A stretch of DNA of 64,000 nucleotides from NCBI RefSeq assembly GCF_020733705.1, contig NZ_JAJFZM010000001.1, positions 2,418,001 through 2,482,000 of the forward strand. The letters are read 5' to 3'. The notes beneath the pieces are model-generated. The model made no database searches, was not told the DNA's origin, and worked only from the letters and a program-made list of their open reading frames with translations. Each line of letters begins with the position of its first letter. The stretch's first letter is position 1. A program made the translations under genes and the position numbers. Origin of the DNA: Nocardia australiensis (GTDB lineage: Bacteria > Actinomycetota > Actinomycetes > Mycobacteriales > Mycobacteriaceae). This document shows, piece by piece, positions 44,963 to 52,618 of the stretch.

Positions 44963-45958
44963 TCAGCGTGCGCCGAGCGCATCGAGAATCATCGGACGCG
45001 CCGTCGCGAGCGCTTGCTGCCAGTAGGGCCAGGTGTGCGTTCCGTTGCCGATATCGACCCGGGCGGCAATCCCCAACGCCGCGATTCGATCACGGAAAAT
45101 TTGGGTGGCGACCACCGTCATCGCCTCCAGACCCATGGCGTTCACCGTGTTGCCGATTCCGTTCGGCAGATCGAGTGGACCTGGCACGCCATTTCCCGTC
45201 GAGACGTACATCGGCAGCCCGCGCAGCAATTCCGCCTCCACAGTGGCGTCATTGCGGCTCCAGGCGGGATCTCCGGCCGGGCCCCACATGTCGTCGACAT
45301 TGAAATTGCCCTCGTCGCGCATAGCGGCGCGCATCGCTTCGTTCCAGAGCGGATACGTCGGATTCACGAACCCGGAAAAGGACCCGGCGAACTTGAACTG
45401 GTCGCGGTGATAGGCGGCCAGTGTCAGGGCGGCGTTCCCGCCCATGGATGCCCCGGCGATGGCGTTGTTGGTTCGCGAAACGCCATACCGTTCCAGGAAG
45501 GCAGGCAACTCCTGGGTGAGGAAGGTTTCCCATTTGTACGTGGTCGCTTGATGATTGGTGCTACTCGGCCGATACCAGTCGGTGTAGAAACTCGAGCGCC
45601 CGCCGACCGGGAACACCAATGTGACGTTGTCGCCCGCGAATTGGCGCAACGCGTCCGTATCGGTTGTCCACTGACTGTGATCACTTGGTGCGCGAAGACC
45701 GTCGAGCACATAGAGCGCCGAACTCCCACCACGAGCCGCCCACTGCACCTGGACCTTTATCGGCCCCATGCTGGAGGGCACGAAGAGTTCCTCGTAACCG
45801 CCTACCCGCGTGCGCAATACCGGCGCGTTGATCGGTGCGGCGGTAGCAATCGCCGAACCGATCGTCGACACCAGCACAGCTGCTGCGATGACGGCACCGG
45901 TCTTCCTCAGCCAACCACGAATTCCGCGCTTGTCCCAAGATCGCGCCGCCGCACCCAC
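44963..45958 (-). CDS. Antigen 85-like mycolyltransferase / esterase, secreted
   Basis: A 331-residue protein with an N-terminal signal (WLRKTGAVIAAAVLVSTIGSA, cleaved near ATAAP) and an alpha/beta-hydrolase body of the Ag85 family: YEELFVPSSMGPIKVQVQWA, YVLDGLRA, WETFLTQELPAFLE, nucleophile elbow AGASMGG (Ser), and GNGTHTWPYW (His). These enzymes move mycolic acids between trehalose and arabinogalactan in the envelope of mycolata. I chose the GTG at 45958 because AGGAGGT ends six bases before it, whereas it touches the ATG at 45964. Which mycolyltransferase it is cannot be told here. Confidence 0.9.
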   Translation of the reverse strand: MGAAARSWDKRGIRGWLRKTGAVIAAAVLVSTIGSAIATAAPINAPVLRTRVGGYEELFVPSSMGPIKVQVQWAARGGSSALYVLDGLRAPSDHSQWTTDTDALRQFAGDNVTLVFPVGGRSSFYTDWYRPSSTNHQATTYKWETFLTQELPAFLERYGVSRTNNAIAGASMGGNAALTLAAYHRDQFKFAGSFSGFVNPTYPLWNEAMRAAMRDEGNFNVDDMWGPAGDPAWSRNDATVEAELLRGLPMYVSTGNGVPGPLDLPNGIGNTVNAMGLEAMTVVATQIFRDRIAALGIAARVDIGNGTHTWPYWQQALATARPMILDALGAR

Positions 45959-45964
45959 CCACAT

Positions 45965-46376
45965 ACCTCCTGCATTCTTGCCCGGTCAGTAACCGAGGCC
46001 CGAATGCGGCTGTCGCTCGGGCTGACTCGCCCGCTATGAGAATGCGTCCCACCGCGCTCGGGATCGGAATAATCATCATAGACTTGTCAGCAACTCAGCG
46101 GCCTACGACGATTCAACAGTCGCGTTCGACGTCGTCGACCGGGCGTGGGGCGGCGTCCCGGCCGATTCGGGGACCTCAGTCCCTTGGTGCGGTCGCACCT
46201 ATCGCACCCACACTTGTGTCAAGGATCAGTACCTGTCGTTGGTGGGATCGACGCCCGACGTGCGCGGCGTTGTTGTGCCAGGATGGGGGCGGCAGTACAG
46301 CTTGGGCGCAGTGGCGTCGGCCTTGCGGTGTTGGTCGATTGTTGCGGTGCGGGGAGATGAGGGAGATTGCGGCGAC
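45965..46376. other. Region without a supportable gene (45965-46376)
   Basis: About 410 bases between divergent genes. The frame of the gene at 46377 stays open upstream through most of it (for example SVPWCGRTYRTHTCVKDQYL), but without a ribosome binding site or recognised domain. It presumably holds the promoters of both neighbours; I see no clear pair. Confidence 0.45.
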
Positions 46377-48056
46377 GTGACCACATCAGGCGGGGACGTA
46401 CCCGATGACGAGTCGGCTTCGGATCACGAGCAATCCGGTGGAGCCTCGGGCGCGCAAGGTTCCGAGGAGCGGGCTGGAGCTGTGAAGTCGTCCGGTCAGG
46501 CGGGCGACGATGTACCACCCGCACAGGAATCCGGCTCATCCGACCCTGCCGCCGACGATCCCGACGCCGCCTTCCTCGCCGAGTTCATGAAGTCCTTCGA
46601 CGACCAGGAAGACGCGCCAGACGTCGGCTTCTCGCTGGAGGAAGCGACCCCACCGGCCGACCCCACTGAGCAGGCCAAGCAGCTCAGCCACCAGATCGCC
46701 CGTGCGCTGGCCGCATTGGGGCCGCAGGGGTGGCGGCAACTGGAGGCGGTGTTCGTGATGTCAACGAGTGCGGAGCTGGCGCAGGTGTTCTACGCCGATG
46801 ATCAGCAGCGTCTGGCACGCGTGCAGCCGACCGACGAGGTGATCGGGTTGGTTCGCGAGCACCGGCATGTTTCGGCTCAGCTCGGTGACGGTCCGTGGTG
46901 GCGATTGCTGCTCACGTTGGCGAGTACCGGTGAGATCGAGGTCGATTACGACTACGGCGACGAGCCGTTTCCGGATGACCAACTGTTCCCGCCGGAGGTG
47001 TACCTCGCGGATCTGGAGGTCTACCCGCATAGTTCGCTGCCGGTGTGGCTGGCGGCATATGTCGGACACGGGGATCGGCAGTCGCGCCCGGCGCACATCG
47101 CGGCCGAGCAGTCGCGTGCGGACCGGGAGGCTGGGGTGCGAGGTCTGCGCTCGGAGCGGGATTTTCCGGCCTTTCCGATCATGTCGGCTCGCTGGGCGGT
47201 GATCGCGGCTGCCTTCGTCGCTGCCGGATCTCAGTGGGGCCCAAGGGTTTTGCCCGCGTTGAACTTTTTCGAGGGTGCCAAGCGCAGCGGATCGACGTTG
47301 TACGCGCTGCCCGGCGGCCGGGCCGTGCTCTCGGGCGGTGTCTGGAACGCACCCGAACTGGATGCCGCGTATAACAGGGCCGCGCCGCTGCCGCGGGTGT
47401 ACTCGGGCGCGCCCGAGTGGGTGGCGAATCCGGTGCTGAATCCCCGTGCCGCCAATGGGCTCCTGTCGTTTTGCTACTGGTGGGAGGCGGGTAACTGGTA
47501 TCGAGGTGAGTCGCCGGAATCCGAGCATCTCAGCGCCGCCGTGCCGGGGATCTGGAGCTCCGAGACGGTGGTCGACGTGGTGTCGGGTCTGCTTGCCGAG
47601 AACCCGACCGAGCAGCAGCGCGCGTCGGTGGCCACGCTGGTGTCGGCGGCGGAGGCCGGCGTCACGACCCGTGAAACTCTGGTCGGCGTCTTCGGCGACG
47701 AGGGGAAATTCGATATCGACAGTGCCCTGTACCAACTCATGCTCGCCGGGGTAACCACGACGGTGCCGCAACAGTTGTCGCGGGCCGAGGCGATCGCCAG
47801 GGTCCGGCAGTTCATCCTCGACCAGGACCTGGACACTACCGGCTACCCATTGGACAAACTGCGCGCTGACCGGATCAGCGTCGGCTGGATGGTGTACGTG
47901 CCGACCGAGCCCGGTGAGATCTCGATTGGCCGCGCGATCTTCTACATCGCCGATGACGGTGTGCTGGAACAGTCTTCGTCATCGGTGGCCCCCTCGGTCT
48001 ACGCCGTCGAATTCGAGCAACGCTTCCAGCAGCGCCACGGCTCGGTGCCGAACTGA
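46377..48056 (+). CDS. Putative immunity/chaperone-type protein, paralogue of 50397-51686, with added C-terminal domain
   Basis: A 559-residue protein. The first 90 residues are acidic and disordered. Residues 95-215 form a domain with GWRQLEAVF, GPWWRLLLTL, and DYDYGDEPFPDDQLFPPEVY; this pattern resembles YezG/DUF600-like immunity or TY-Chap-like domains of polymorphic-toxin loci. A middle domain (about 240-450) has GSTLYALPGGRAVLSGGVWN and FCYWWEAGNWYRGESP. The last 95 residues are a separate module (FILDQDLDTTGYPLDKLRAD, then VGWMVYVP) similar in pattern to YrhB/Imm35 proteins. The paralogue at 50397 lacks this last module. GTG start at 46377 with a weak ribosome binding site. Position between the giant operons favours a partner role. 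Confidence 0.6.
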   Translation: MTTSGGDVPDDESASDHEQSGGASGAQGSEERAGAVKSSGQAGDDVPPAQESGSSDPAADDPDAAFLAEFMKSFDDQEDAPDVGFSLEEATPPADPTEQAKQLSHQIARALAALGPQGWRQLEAVFVMSTSAELAQVFYADDQQRLARVQPTDEVIGLVREHRHVSAQLGDGPWWRLLLTLASTGEIEVDYDYGDEPFPDDQLFPPEVYLADLEVYPHSSLPVWLAAYVGHGDRQSRPAHIAAEQSRADREAGVRGLRSERDFPAFPIMSARWAVIAAAFVAAGSQWGPRVLPALNFFEGAKRSGSTLYALPGGRAVLSGGVWNAPELDAAYNRAAPLPRVYSGAPEWVANPVLNPRAANGLLSFCYWWEAGNWYRGESPESEHLSAAVPGIWSSETVVDVVSGLLAENPTEQQRASVATLVSAAEAGVTTRETLVGVFGDEGKFDIDSALYQLMLAGVTTTVPQQLSRAEAIARVRQFILDQDLDTTGYPLDKLRADRISVGWMVYVPTEPGEISIGRAIFYIADDGVLEQSSSSVAPSVYAVEFEQRFQQRHGSVPN

Positions 48057-48081
48057 TCGGCAGGCGCAGCGTCGGCGTGGC

Positions 48082-48741
48082 TCAGATTCCCCACCGGTAG
48101 CCCAATCCTCGGATGGTGGTGATCAATCCCGGGCGGTCGAGTTTCGACCGCAACCCCGCCATGTGAACGTCAAGGGCCCGCGATACCGACTTGGACGAGT
48201 CACCCCAAATCCGGTCCATCAACACCTGGCGGCTCACCGCCGAACCAGGGCGTTCCACCAGTATGCGAACCAGCTCGAACTCCTTGTGGGTCAGCATGAT
48301 CGCGGCACCGGCCACCACCACCTGCCGCGCCACCAGATCGACCAGAACATCCCCGGTTTCCACCGCTTCCTGCGGTGGAATCGTGGGGATCATGCTGCGG
48401 CGAGTGACCGTTTCCAGCCGCGCCACCAACTCGGCGATCCGTGGCGGCTTCACCAGGTAGTCGTCGGCGCCGCTGCGTAGCGCCTCCACGATGGAGCGTT
48501 CGCCGCCGCGCGCGGTCAGGATCAGCACCGGCACCGAGCTGACCCGGCGCAACCTGCGCAGTACCTCGATGCCGTCCATATCCGGTAGCCCGAGGTCGAG
48601 AATCACCACGTCGTAGTCGCGATAAGAGTTGAGTAATTCGGCACCGCGTCGCTTGCGATCGACGCGGTAGCCACGCATGGTGAGCACTGTTTCCAGTGCG
48701 TCGCCCATGCCCTCGTCATCTTCGACCACAGCAAGCCGCAC
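48082..48741 (-). CDS. OmpR/PhoB-family response regulator, orphan
   Basis: A 219-residue regulator. Receiver domain: VVEDDEGM (acidic pocket), phospho-acceptor Asp in VVILDLGLPDMDGIE (near residue 51), Thr in LILTARGGE, Lys in DYLVKPP. C-terminal winged helix with LTHKEFELVRILVERPG and LDVHMAGLRSKLDRPG, ending TIRGLGYRWGI. No histidine kinase gene is adjacent. GTG start. It lies convergent to the gene at 46377 and upstream of the MHS transporter with the same direction. Confidence 0.92.
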   Translation of the reverse strand: MRLAVVEDDEGMGDALETVLTMRGYRVDRKRRGAELLNSYRDYDVVILDLGLPDMDGIEVLRRLRRVSSVPVLILTARGGERSIVEALRSGADDYLVKPPRIAELVARLETVTRRSMIPTIPPQEAVETGDVLVDLVARQVVVAGAAIMLTHKEFELVRILVERPGSAVSRQVLMDRIWGDSSKSVSRALDVHMAGLRSKLDRPGLITTIRGLGYRWGI

Positions 48742-48804
48742 GCGCCGATCGTCGCAAATCGAACGTTCGGCGCGCAGCGGTTTCCTCGAGGCCGTGAACT
48801 CGAA

Positions 48805-50151
48805 TCAAATAGCGGGAACCTCGGTCGCGGTGCCGGTCTTGGTGGCGGCGGTGGCTTCGGTGTCGATGCGTGAACTGGTCGACGTCTCACGCATGAAGTA
48901 GTAGATGGCCAGCGAGATGGCGATACACAGCGCGACGTAGTAGAAGAACACCGATTCGTGGCCTGCCTTCTTCAGTGCAAGTCCGAGCGATTCGGCGGTG
49001 CCGCCGAATACCGAGACGGTCAGCGCGTACGGCAGGCCGACGCCGAGGGCCCGGATTTTGGTCGGGAACAGTTCGGCCTTCACGATCGCGTTGATCGAGG
49101 TGTAACCGGTGATGATCACCAGCGCGATCATCATCAGACCCCACGCCGCCGCCGGGTTGGTGGTGTGCGCGAGCACCGTCATGATCGGCACGGTCAGCAG
49201 TGTGCCCGAGATGCCGAAGAACAGCAGTAGCTTCCGACGGCCGATCCGGTCCGACAGCGCCCCCGCCAGCGGCTGGATCACCACAAACGCAAGTAGCGCA
49301 AGGAAATTGATCCAGGTCACCGTGTCCTTGGGGATATGCGAGGTATTGATCATGAACTTCTGCATATAGGTGGTGTAGGTGTAGAACGCGACGGTGCCAC
49401 CGAGGGTCAGCCCGCACACGATCAAGCATTCACGCGGATACTGCAACAACACTCGCAGCGAACCGCGAGCCTCGGGCGTCCCGCTCGCCGACGCCTCGGC
49501 CTCGAAGGATGACGATTCGTCCATATTGCGCCGCAGCCACATGATCGCAACGGCGCCGAACGCGCCGATGATGAACGGAATGCGCCAGCCCCAATCGCTC
49601 ATCTGTTCCGACGAGAGATAGTGCTGCAATACGATCTGCACACCGAGCGCGACCAGCTGACCGGCAACCAGTGTCACGTATTGGAAGCTGGAGTAGAACC
49701 CTCGCTTGCCCGGTGAGGCCACCTCGGACAGATACGTTGCGCTGGTGGCATATTCGGCGCCGAGCGACAGGCCTTGCAACAGGCGAGCCAAGAGCAGGAT
49801 CAGCGGCGCGGCCAGTCCGATCGTCTGGTAGCCGGGGGTGACCGCGATAATCAGCGAACCCGCGGCCATCACCGTCACCGAAAGGGTAAGGGCGGCACGG
49901 CGGCCCGCCTTGTCGGCGTAGCGGCCCAGCAGCCAGCCACCGATCGGCCGCATCAAAAAGCCGAGTGCGAAGACCATCGAGGACTGCAGCAGTTGCGCGG
50001 TGGAATCACCGGACGGGAAGAATGTTTTCGCGAAATACACGCTGAACGCCGCGTAGACGTACCAGTCGTACCACTCGATCAGATTGCCGAGTGATCCGCG
50101 CATCACGTTGGCGATGACTCTGCGCTCGCCAGCGTGCTGTGTCGTAGTCAT
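48805..50151 (-). CDS. MFS transporter, MHS (metabolite:H+ symporter) family
   Basis: A 448-residue protein with 12 hydrophobic segments. It carries the MHS signatures GSLGNLIEWYDWYVYAAFSVYF at the start (by position, residues 19-40), RPIGGWLLGRYADKAGRRAAL and LLQGLSLGAEYATSATYLSE. Relatives take up alpha-ketoglutarate, shikimate, citrate or proline betaine with protons. AAGGAG is seven bases before the ATG. Substrate unknown. Confidence 0.92.
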   Translation of the reverse strand: MTTTQHAGERRVIANVMRGSLGNLIEWYDWYVYAAFSVYFAKTFFPSGDSTAQLLQSSMVFALGFLMRPIGGWLLGRYADKAGRRAALTLSVTVMAAGSLIIAVTPGYQTIGLAAPLILLLARLLQGLSLGAEYATSATYLSEVASPGKRGFYSSFQYVTLVAGQLVALGVQIVLQHYLSSEQMSDWGWRIPFIIGAFGAVAIMWLRRNMDESSSFEAEASASGTPEARGSLRVLLQYPRECLIVCGLTLGGTVAFYTYTTYMQKFMINTSHIPKDTVTWINFLALLAFVVIQPLAGALSDRIGRRKLLLFFGISGTLLTVPIMTVLAHTTNPAAAWGLMMIALVIITGYTSINAIVKAELFPTKIRALGVGLPYALTVSVFGGTAESLGLALKKAGHESVFFYYVALCIAISLAIYYFMRETSTSSRIDTEATAATKTGTATEVPAI

Positions 50152-50239
50152 GTCACATCTCCTTCTGCCGCCACACCTGCCGACATCAGACCACCGTGAT
50201 GCCCATCACAAGACATGGCCAGTGTTCCGGCCGATTTCT

Positions 50240-50250
50240 AACCGTCCCTT
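50240..50250 (+). promoter_or_regulatory. Regulatory repeat, copy 1 (AACCGTCCCTT)
   Basis: AACCGTCCCTT in TTCTAACCGTCCCTTAGGA. Copy 2 (AACAGTCCCTT) begins 62 bases later at 50302, close to six helical turns. Both are in the gap before the operon starting at 50397. Confidence 0.4.
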
Positions 50251-50301
50251 AGGAAAGATCCGTACGCTCTGAACAGCCCGAACAGGCTGGATCGAATTCT
50301 T

Positions 50302-50312
50302 AACAGTCCCTT
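50302..50312 (+). promoter_or_regulatory. Regulatory repeat, copy 2 (AACAGTCCCTT)
   Basis: AACAGTCCCTT, preceded by TTCTT and followed by GAG, 85 bases before the ATG at 50397. See copies at 50240 and 63777. Confidence 0.4.
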
Positions 50313-50396
50313 GAGCTTCTCGATGCTGGGAGCGGGATGGGGATCTGCGACAGCGTGTCACTATCGAAAGCGCAAGCAACGGAACGGAAACATGCG

Positions 50397-51686
50397 ATGA
50401 GCGTCGGGAAAATCGGATACGCCGATGGCGTGAACGAACTCGCGGCGGCAACGGCCGGGCAACATGCCGGGGCGTTGGAGGATCGCATCGTTGCCGGGAT
50501 CGCCGCGCTGGGTCCATCTGGTCGTCGACAGTTGGAGGCGAAGTTCGCGCTGACGGTGACCGCGACCTCGGCGCGGGTCGTGTGCACGTATTCGAACCGG
50601 GAGACTCGAATCACCGTGCCCGCGGCGGTGCTGGCATTGGTCCGGGAGCATCGCACGGTGGTTTCCCGGACCAGTGCCGGCCCCTGGTGGCGGCTGGTGG
50701 TCCGGTTGACTCTGTCCGGTGGCGCGTCCGTCGATGCCGCGCGGATCGAATACGACTACGGCGACGAACCGTTTCCAGGCGACCAACTTTTCCGGCCCGA
50801 GGTATATCGCGCGGATATCGCGGCCCATCCCCGTGCTCGGCTACCGGTGTGGCTCGCGGCCTATATCGGTCACGGCGGCAGGCAATCTCGCCGTCCGCGC
50901 CGGGCGGCCGCCGCCGTCCGCGACGATCTCGCACACGGGATCCGGCCGCGACACGTTGATGCCGAATTTCCGTTGTTCCCGCAGTTGTGGGCACGCTGGG
51001 CGACATTGTCGGCCGCCTATCTCGCGGCCGGTTCCGATCGAGGCCCGCGTGTGGTCCCCTCGACCGGCTCATTCGAAAGCGCGAGGAACGGCAGCAGTGG
51101 TTCCACCCTCTATGTCCTGCCGGGCGGTCGAGCCGTGTTGTCGGGTGGCGTCTGGAACGCGCCCGCACTCAACGCCGCCTACAACGGCGGCATCGATCTG
51201 CCGAATCTGTATGCGGGCGCGCCGGATTGGGTGACGAACGCGGTTTTGAACCCACGCGCCGCCGTCGGCCTGTTGTCGTTCTGCTTCTGGTGGGATGGCG
51301 TTCGCTGGTATCGCGGTGAATCGCCCAGTGTGCAGGAGTGCGGTGCCGCGCTGCCCGCGGTATGGACGACCGACGCCGTACTCGAGACGATCGCCGGGTT
51401 GCTGCCCAAGCACCACGGCGTCGAGCAGCGGCCCGCAGCGGCCCGGCTGCTGGCCGCCGCCGAGCGAGGTGTGGTGACCCGCGAGCTCGTTGCGAAGGCT
51501 CTCGGCGCCGCAGTTGAGCTGGATGGCGCACTGCGCCAACTGATTGCGGCCGATTCGACCCCCCCGCGGCCGGAGCGCGTTGCCGGTGTTCTCGGTGCCA
51601 GGCGGGCCGAATCGAGTGCGAAGGGCCCGCCAGGCTTTCGTCTTATCGACGGCAGTTACCCGCACGACCACCGAATTGTGCTGTAG
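50397..51686 (+). CDS. Putative immunity/chaperone-type protein, first gene of operon 2
   Basis: A 429-residue cytosolic protein, paralogous to 46377-48056 over residues 20-330: SGRRQLEAKFAL, GPWWRLVVRLTL, EYDYGDEPFPGDQLFRPEVY, LPVWLAAYIGHGGRQSR, GSTLYVLPGGRAVLSGGVWN and CFWWDGVRWYRGESP. It lacks the acidic N-terminus and the C-terminal YrhB-like module and ends with a short tail. ATG at 50397 with a weak GGAA upstream. It lies 26 bases before the WXG-like gene, so it belongs to operon 2 and likely protects from, or helps export, giant protein 2. Confidence 0.65.
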   Translation: MSVGKIGYADGVNELAAATAGQHAGALEDRIVAGIAALGPSGRRQLEAKFALTVTATSARVVCTYSNRETRITVPAAVLALVREHRTVVSRTSAGPWWRLVVRLTLSGGASVDAARIEYDYGDEPFPGDQLFRPEVYRADIAAHPRARLPVWLAAYIGHGGRQSRRPRRAAAAVRDDLAHGIRPRHVDAEFPLFPQLWARWATLSAAYLAAGSDRGPRVVPSTGSFESARNGSSGSTLYVLPGGRAVLSGGVWNAPALNAAYNGGIDLPNLYAGAPDWVTNAVLNPRAAVGLLSFCFWWDGVRWYRGESPSVQECGAALPAVWTTDAVLETIAGLLPKHHGVEQRPAAARLLAAAERGVVTRELVAKALGAAVELDGALRQLIAADSTPPRPERVAGVLGARRAESSAKGPPGFRLIDGSYPHDHRIVL

Positions 51687-51712
51687 CCGAACGGTTTACC
51701 AGGAGGTTTGAG

Positions 51713-52030
51713 ATGTCCGACAACATGAAGGTGACATCCAAGGGGCTGCGTACCACCGCCGGGCACCTGGATGACATGGCCGATAAGTTCGCGACGGTCC
51801 GGGACCGGCTGGTGGCGTCGAATACCGAACACTGGGGTAAATGGGGCACCGACGATTTCGGCAAAACGTTCGAAGGCGATAAGGGCTACATACCTTCGCA
51901 TGAGAATCTCATGGACAATCTGAACGGAAAAATCGACCTGCTGCAAAACTATTCGGACGGCCTCAATGAAAGCGCCGACGAGCTCGACCGTGCCGAACTC
52001 GCCAATTACGAGGATCTCGAGGGAATCTGA
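51713..52030 (+). CDS. WXG100-like small protein, operon 2
   Basis: A 105-residue helical hairpin: a first helix (HLDDMADKFATVRDRL), turn HWGKWGTDDFGKTFEGDKGY with the W-x-x-W-G feature near residues 41-45, and a second helix ending NESADELDRAELANYED. It has AGGAGG six bases before the ATG. Paralogue of 31938-32252; both keep an EGDxGY segment after the turn. Confidence 0.82.
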   Translation: MSDNMKVTSKGLRTTAGHLDDMADKFATVRDRLVASNTEHWGKWGTDDFGKTFEGDKGYIPSHENLMDNLNGKIDLLQNYSDGLNESADELDRAELANYEDLEGI

Positions 52031-52067
52031 CGGCGGCGTTGCGGACTGCGGGTGAGGAGAATATCCG

Positions 52068-52589
52068 ATGGTCGATGATCTTACGAGGGCGCATTTCGCC
52101 GATCTGATGGAAGATCTGAAGGCGAGCGTCGAGGCCGTCGCGCGCGCACAACGCGAGCATGCTCAGCTCACCGCGACGGCCACCGCGGCGGGCAAGCGGG
52201 TCACCGTGGTGGTGAACGCCAATGGCGATGTGATCCAGACTCGATTCTCGTCTGATATCGAGGAGCTGACCTACCCCGAGATCGCCGCCGCGATGACCAA
52301 GGCCGCGCAGGACGCCGCTGCTCAAATGCGGCGCCGGACCCGCGAAATGATCGCGGGATTGAAGAAGGACCAGGCACGGCTGCCGAAGCTATCGGAATTT
52401 CTGCCGGGCATCCCCGACCTGGCGGACCTGGTTCCGGCCGCGCCGGAGGTTTCGCTCGCGCCGCCGGGGGCGCGTGAAGGCGCGCAGGTGGCGGGCAAGG
52501 CGGACGGCGCTATGGAATTCACCGATGTCGTCGGGCTCGGCCGTAAGCATTCCGGATCGGGACCGAACGTCGCCGATGGCGGTTGGTGA
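52068..52589 (+). CDS. YbaB/EbfC-like protein, operon 2
   Basis: A 173-residue protein, paralogue of the gene at 32272. N-terminal helix (FADLMEDLKASVEAVARAQREH), strands GKRVTVVVNANGDVIQTRF, helix YPEIAAAMTKAAQDAAAQM, then a shorter disordered tail. The pair shares the ARLPKxS and VSLAPP elements of the tail. Confidence 0.82.
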   Translation: MVDDLTRAHFADLMEDLKASVEAVARAQREHAQLTATATAAGKRVTVVVNANGDVIQTRFSSDIEELTYPEIAAAMTKAAQDAAAQMRRRTREMIAGLKKDQARLPKLSEFLPGIPDLADLVPAAPEVSLAPPGAREGAQVAGKADGAMEFTDVVGLGRKHSGSGPNVADGGW

Positions 52590-52618
52590 ATCCGCGCCGC
52601 GACATAGGGGGCAGGTAG

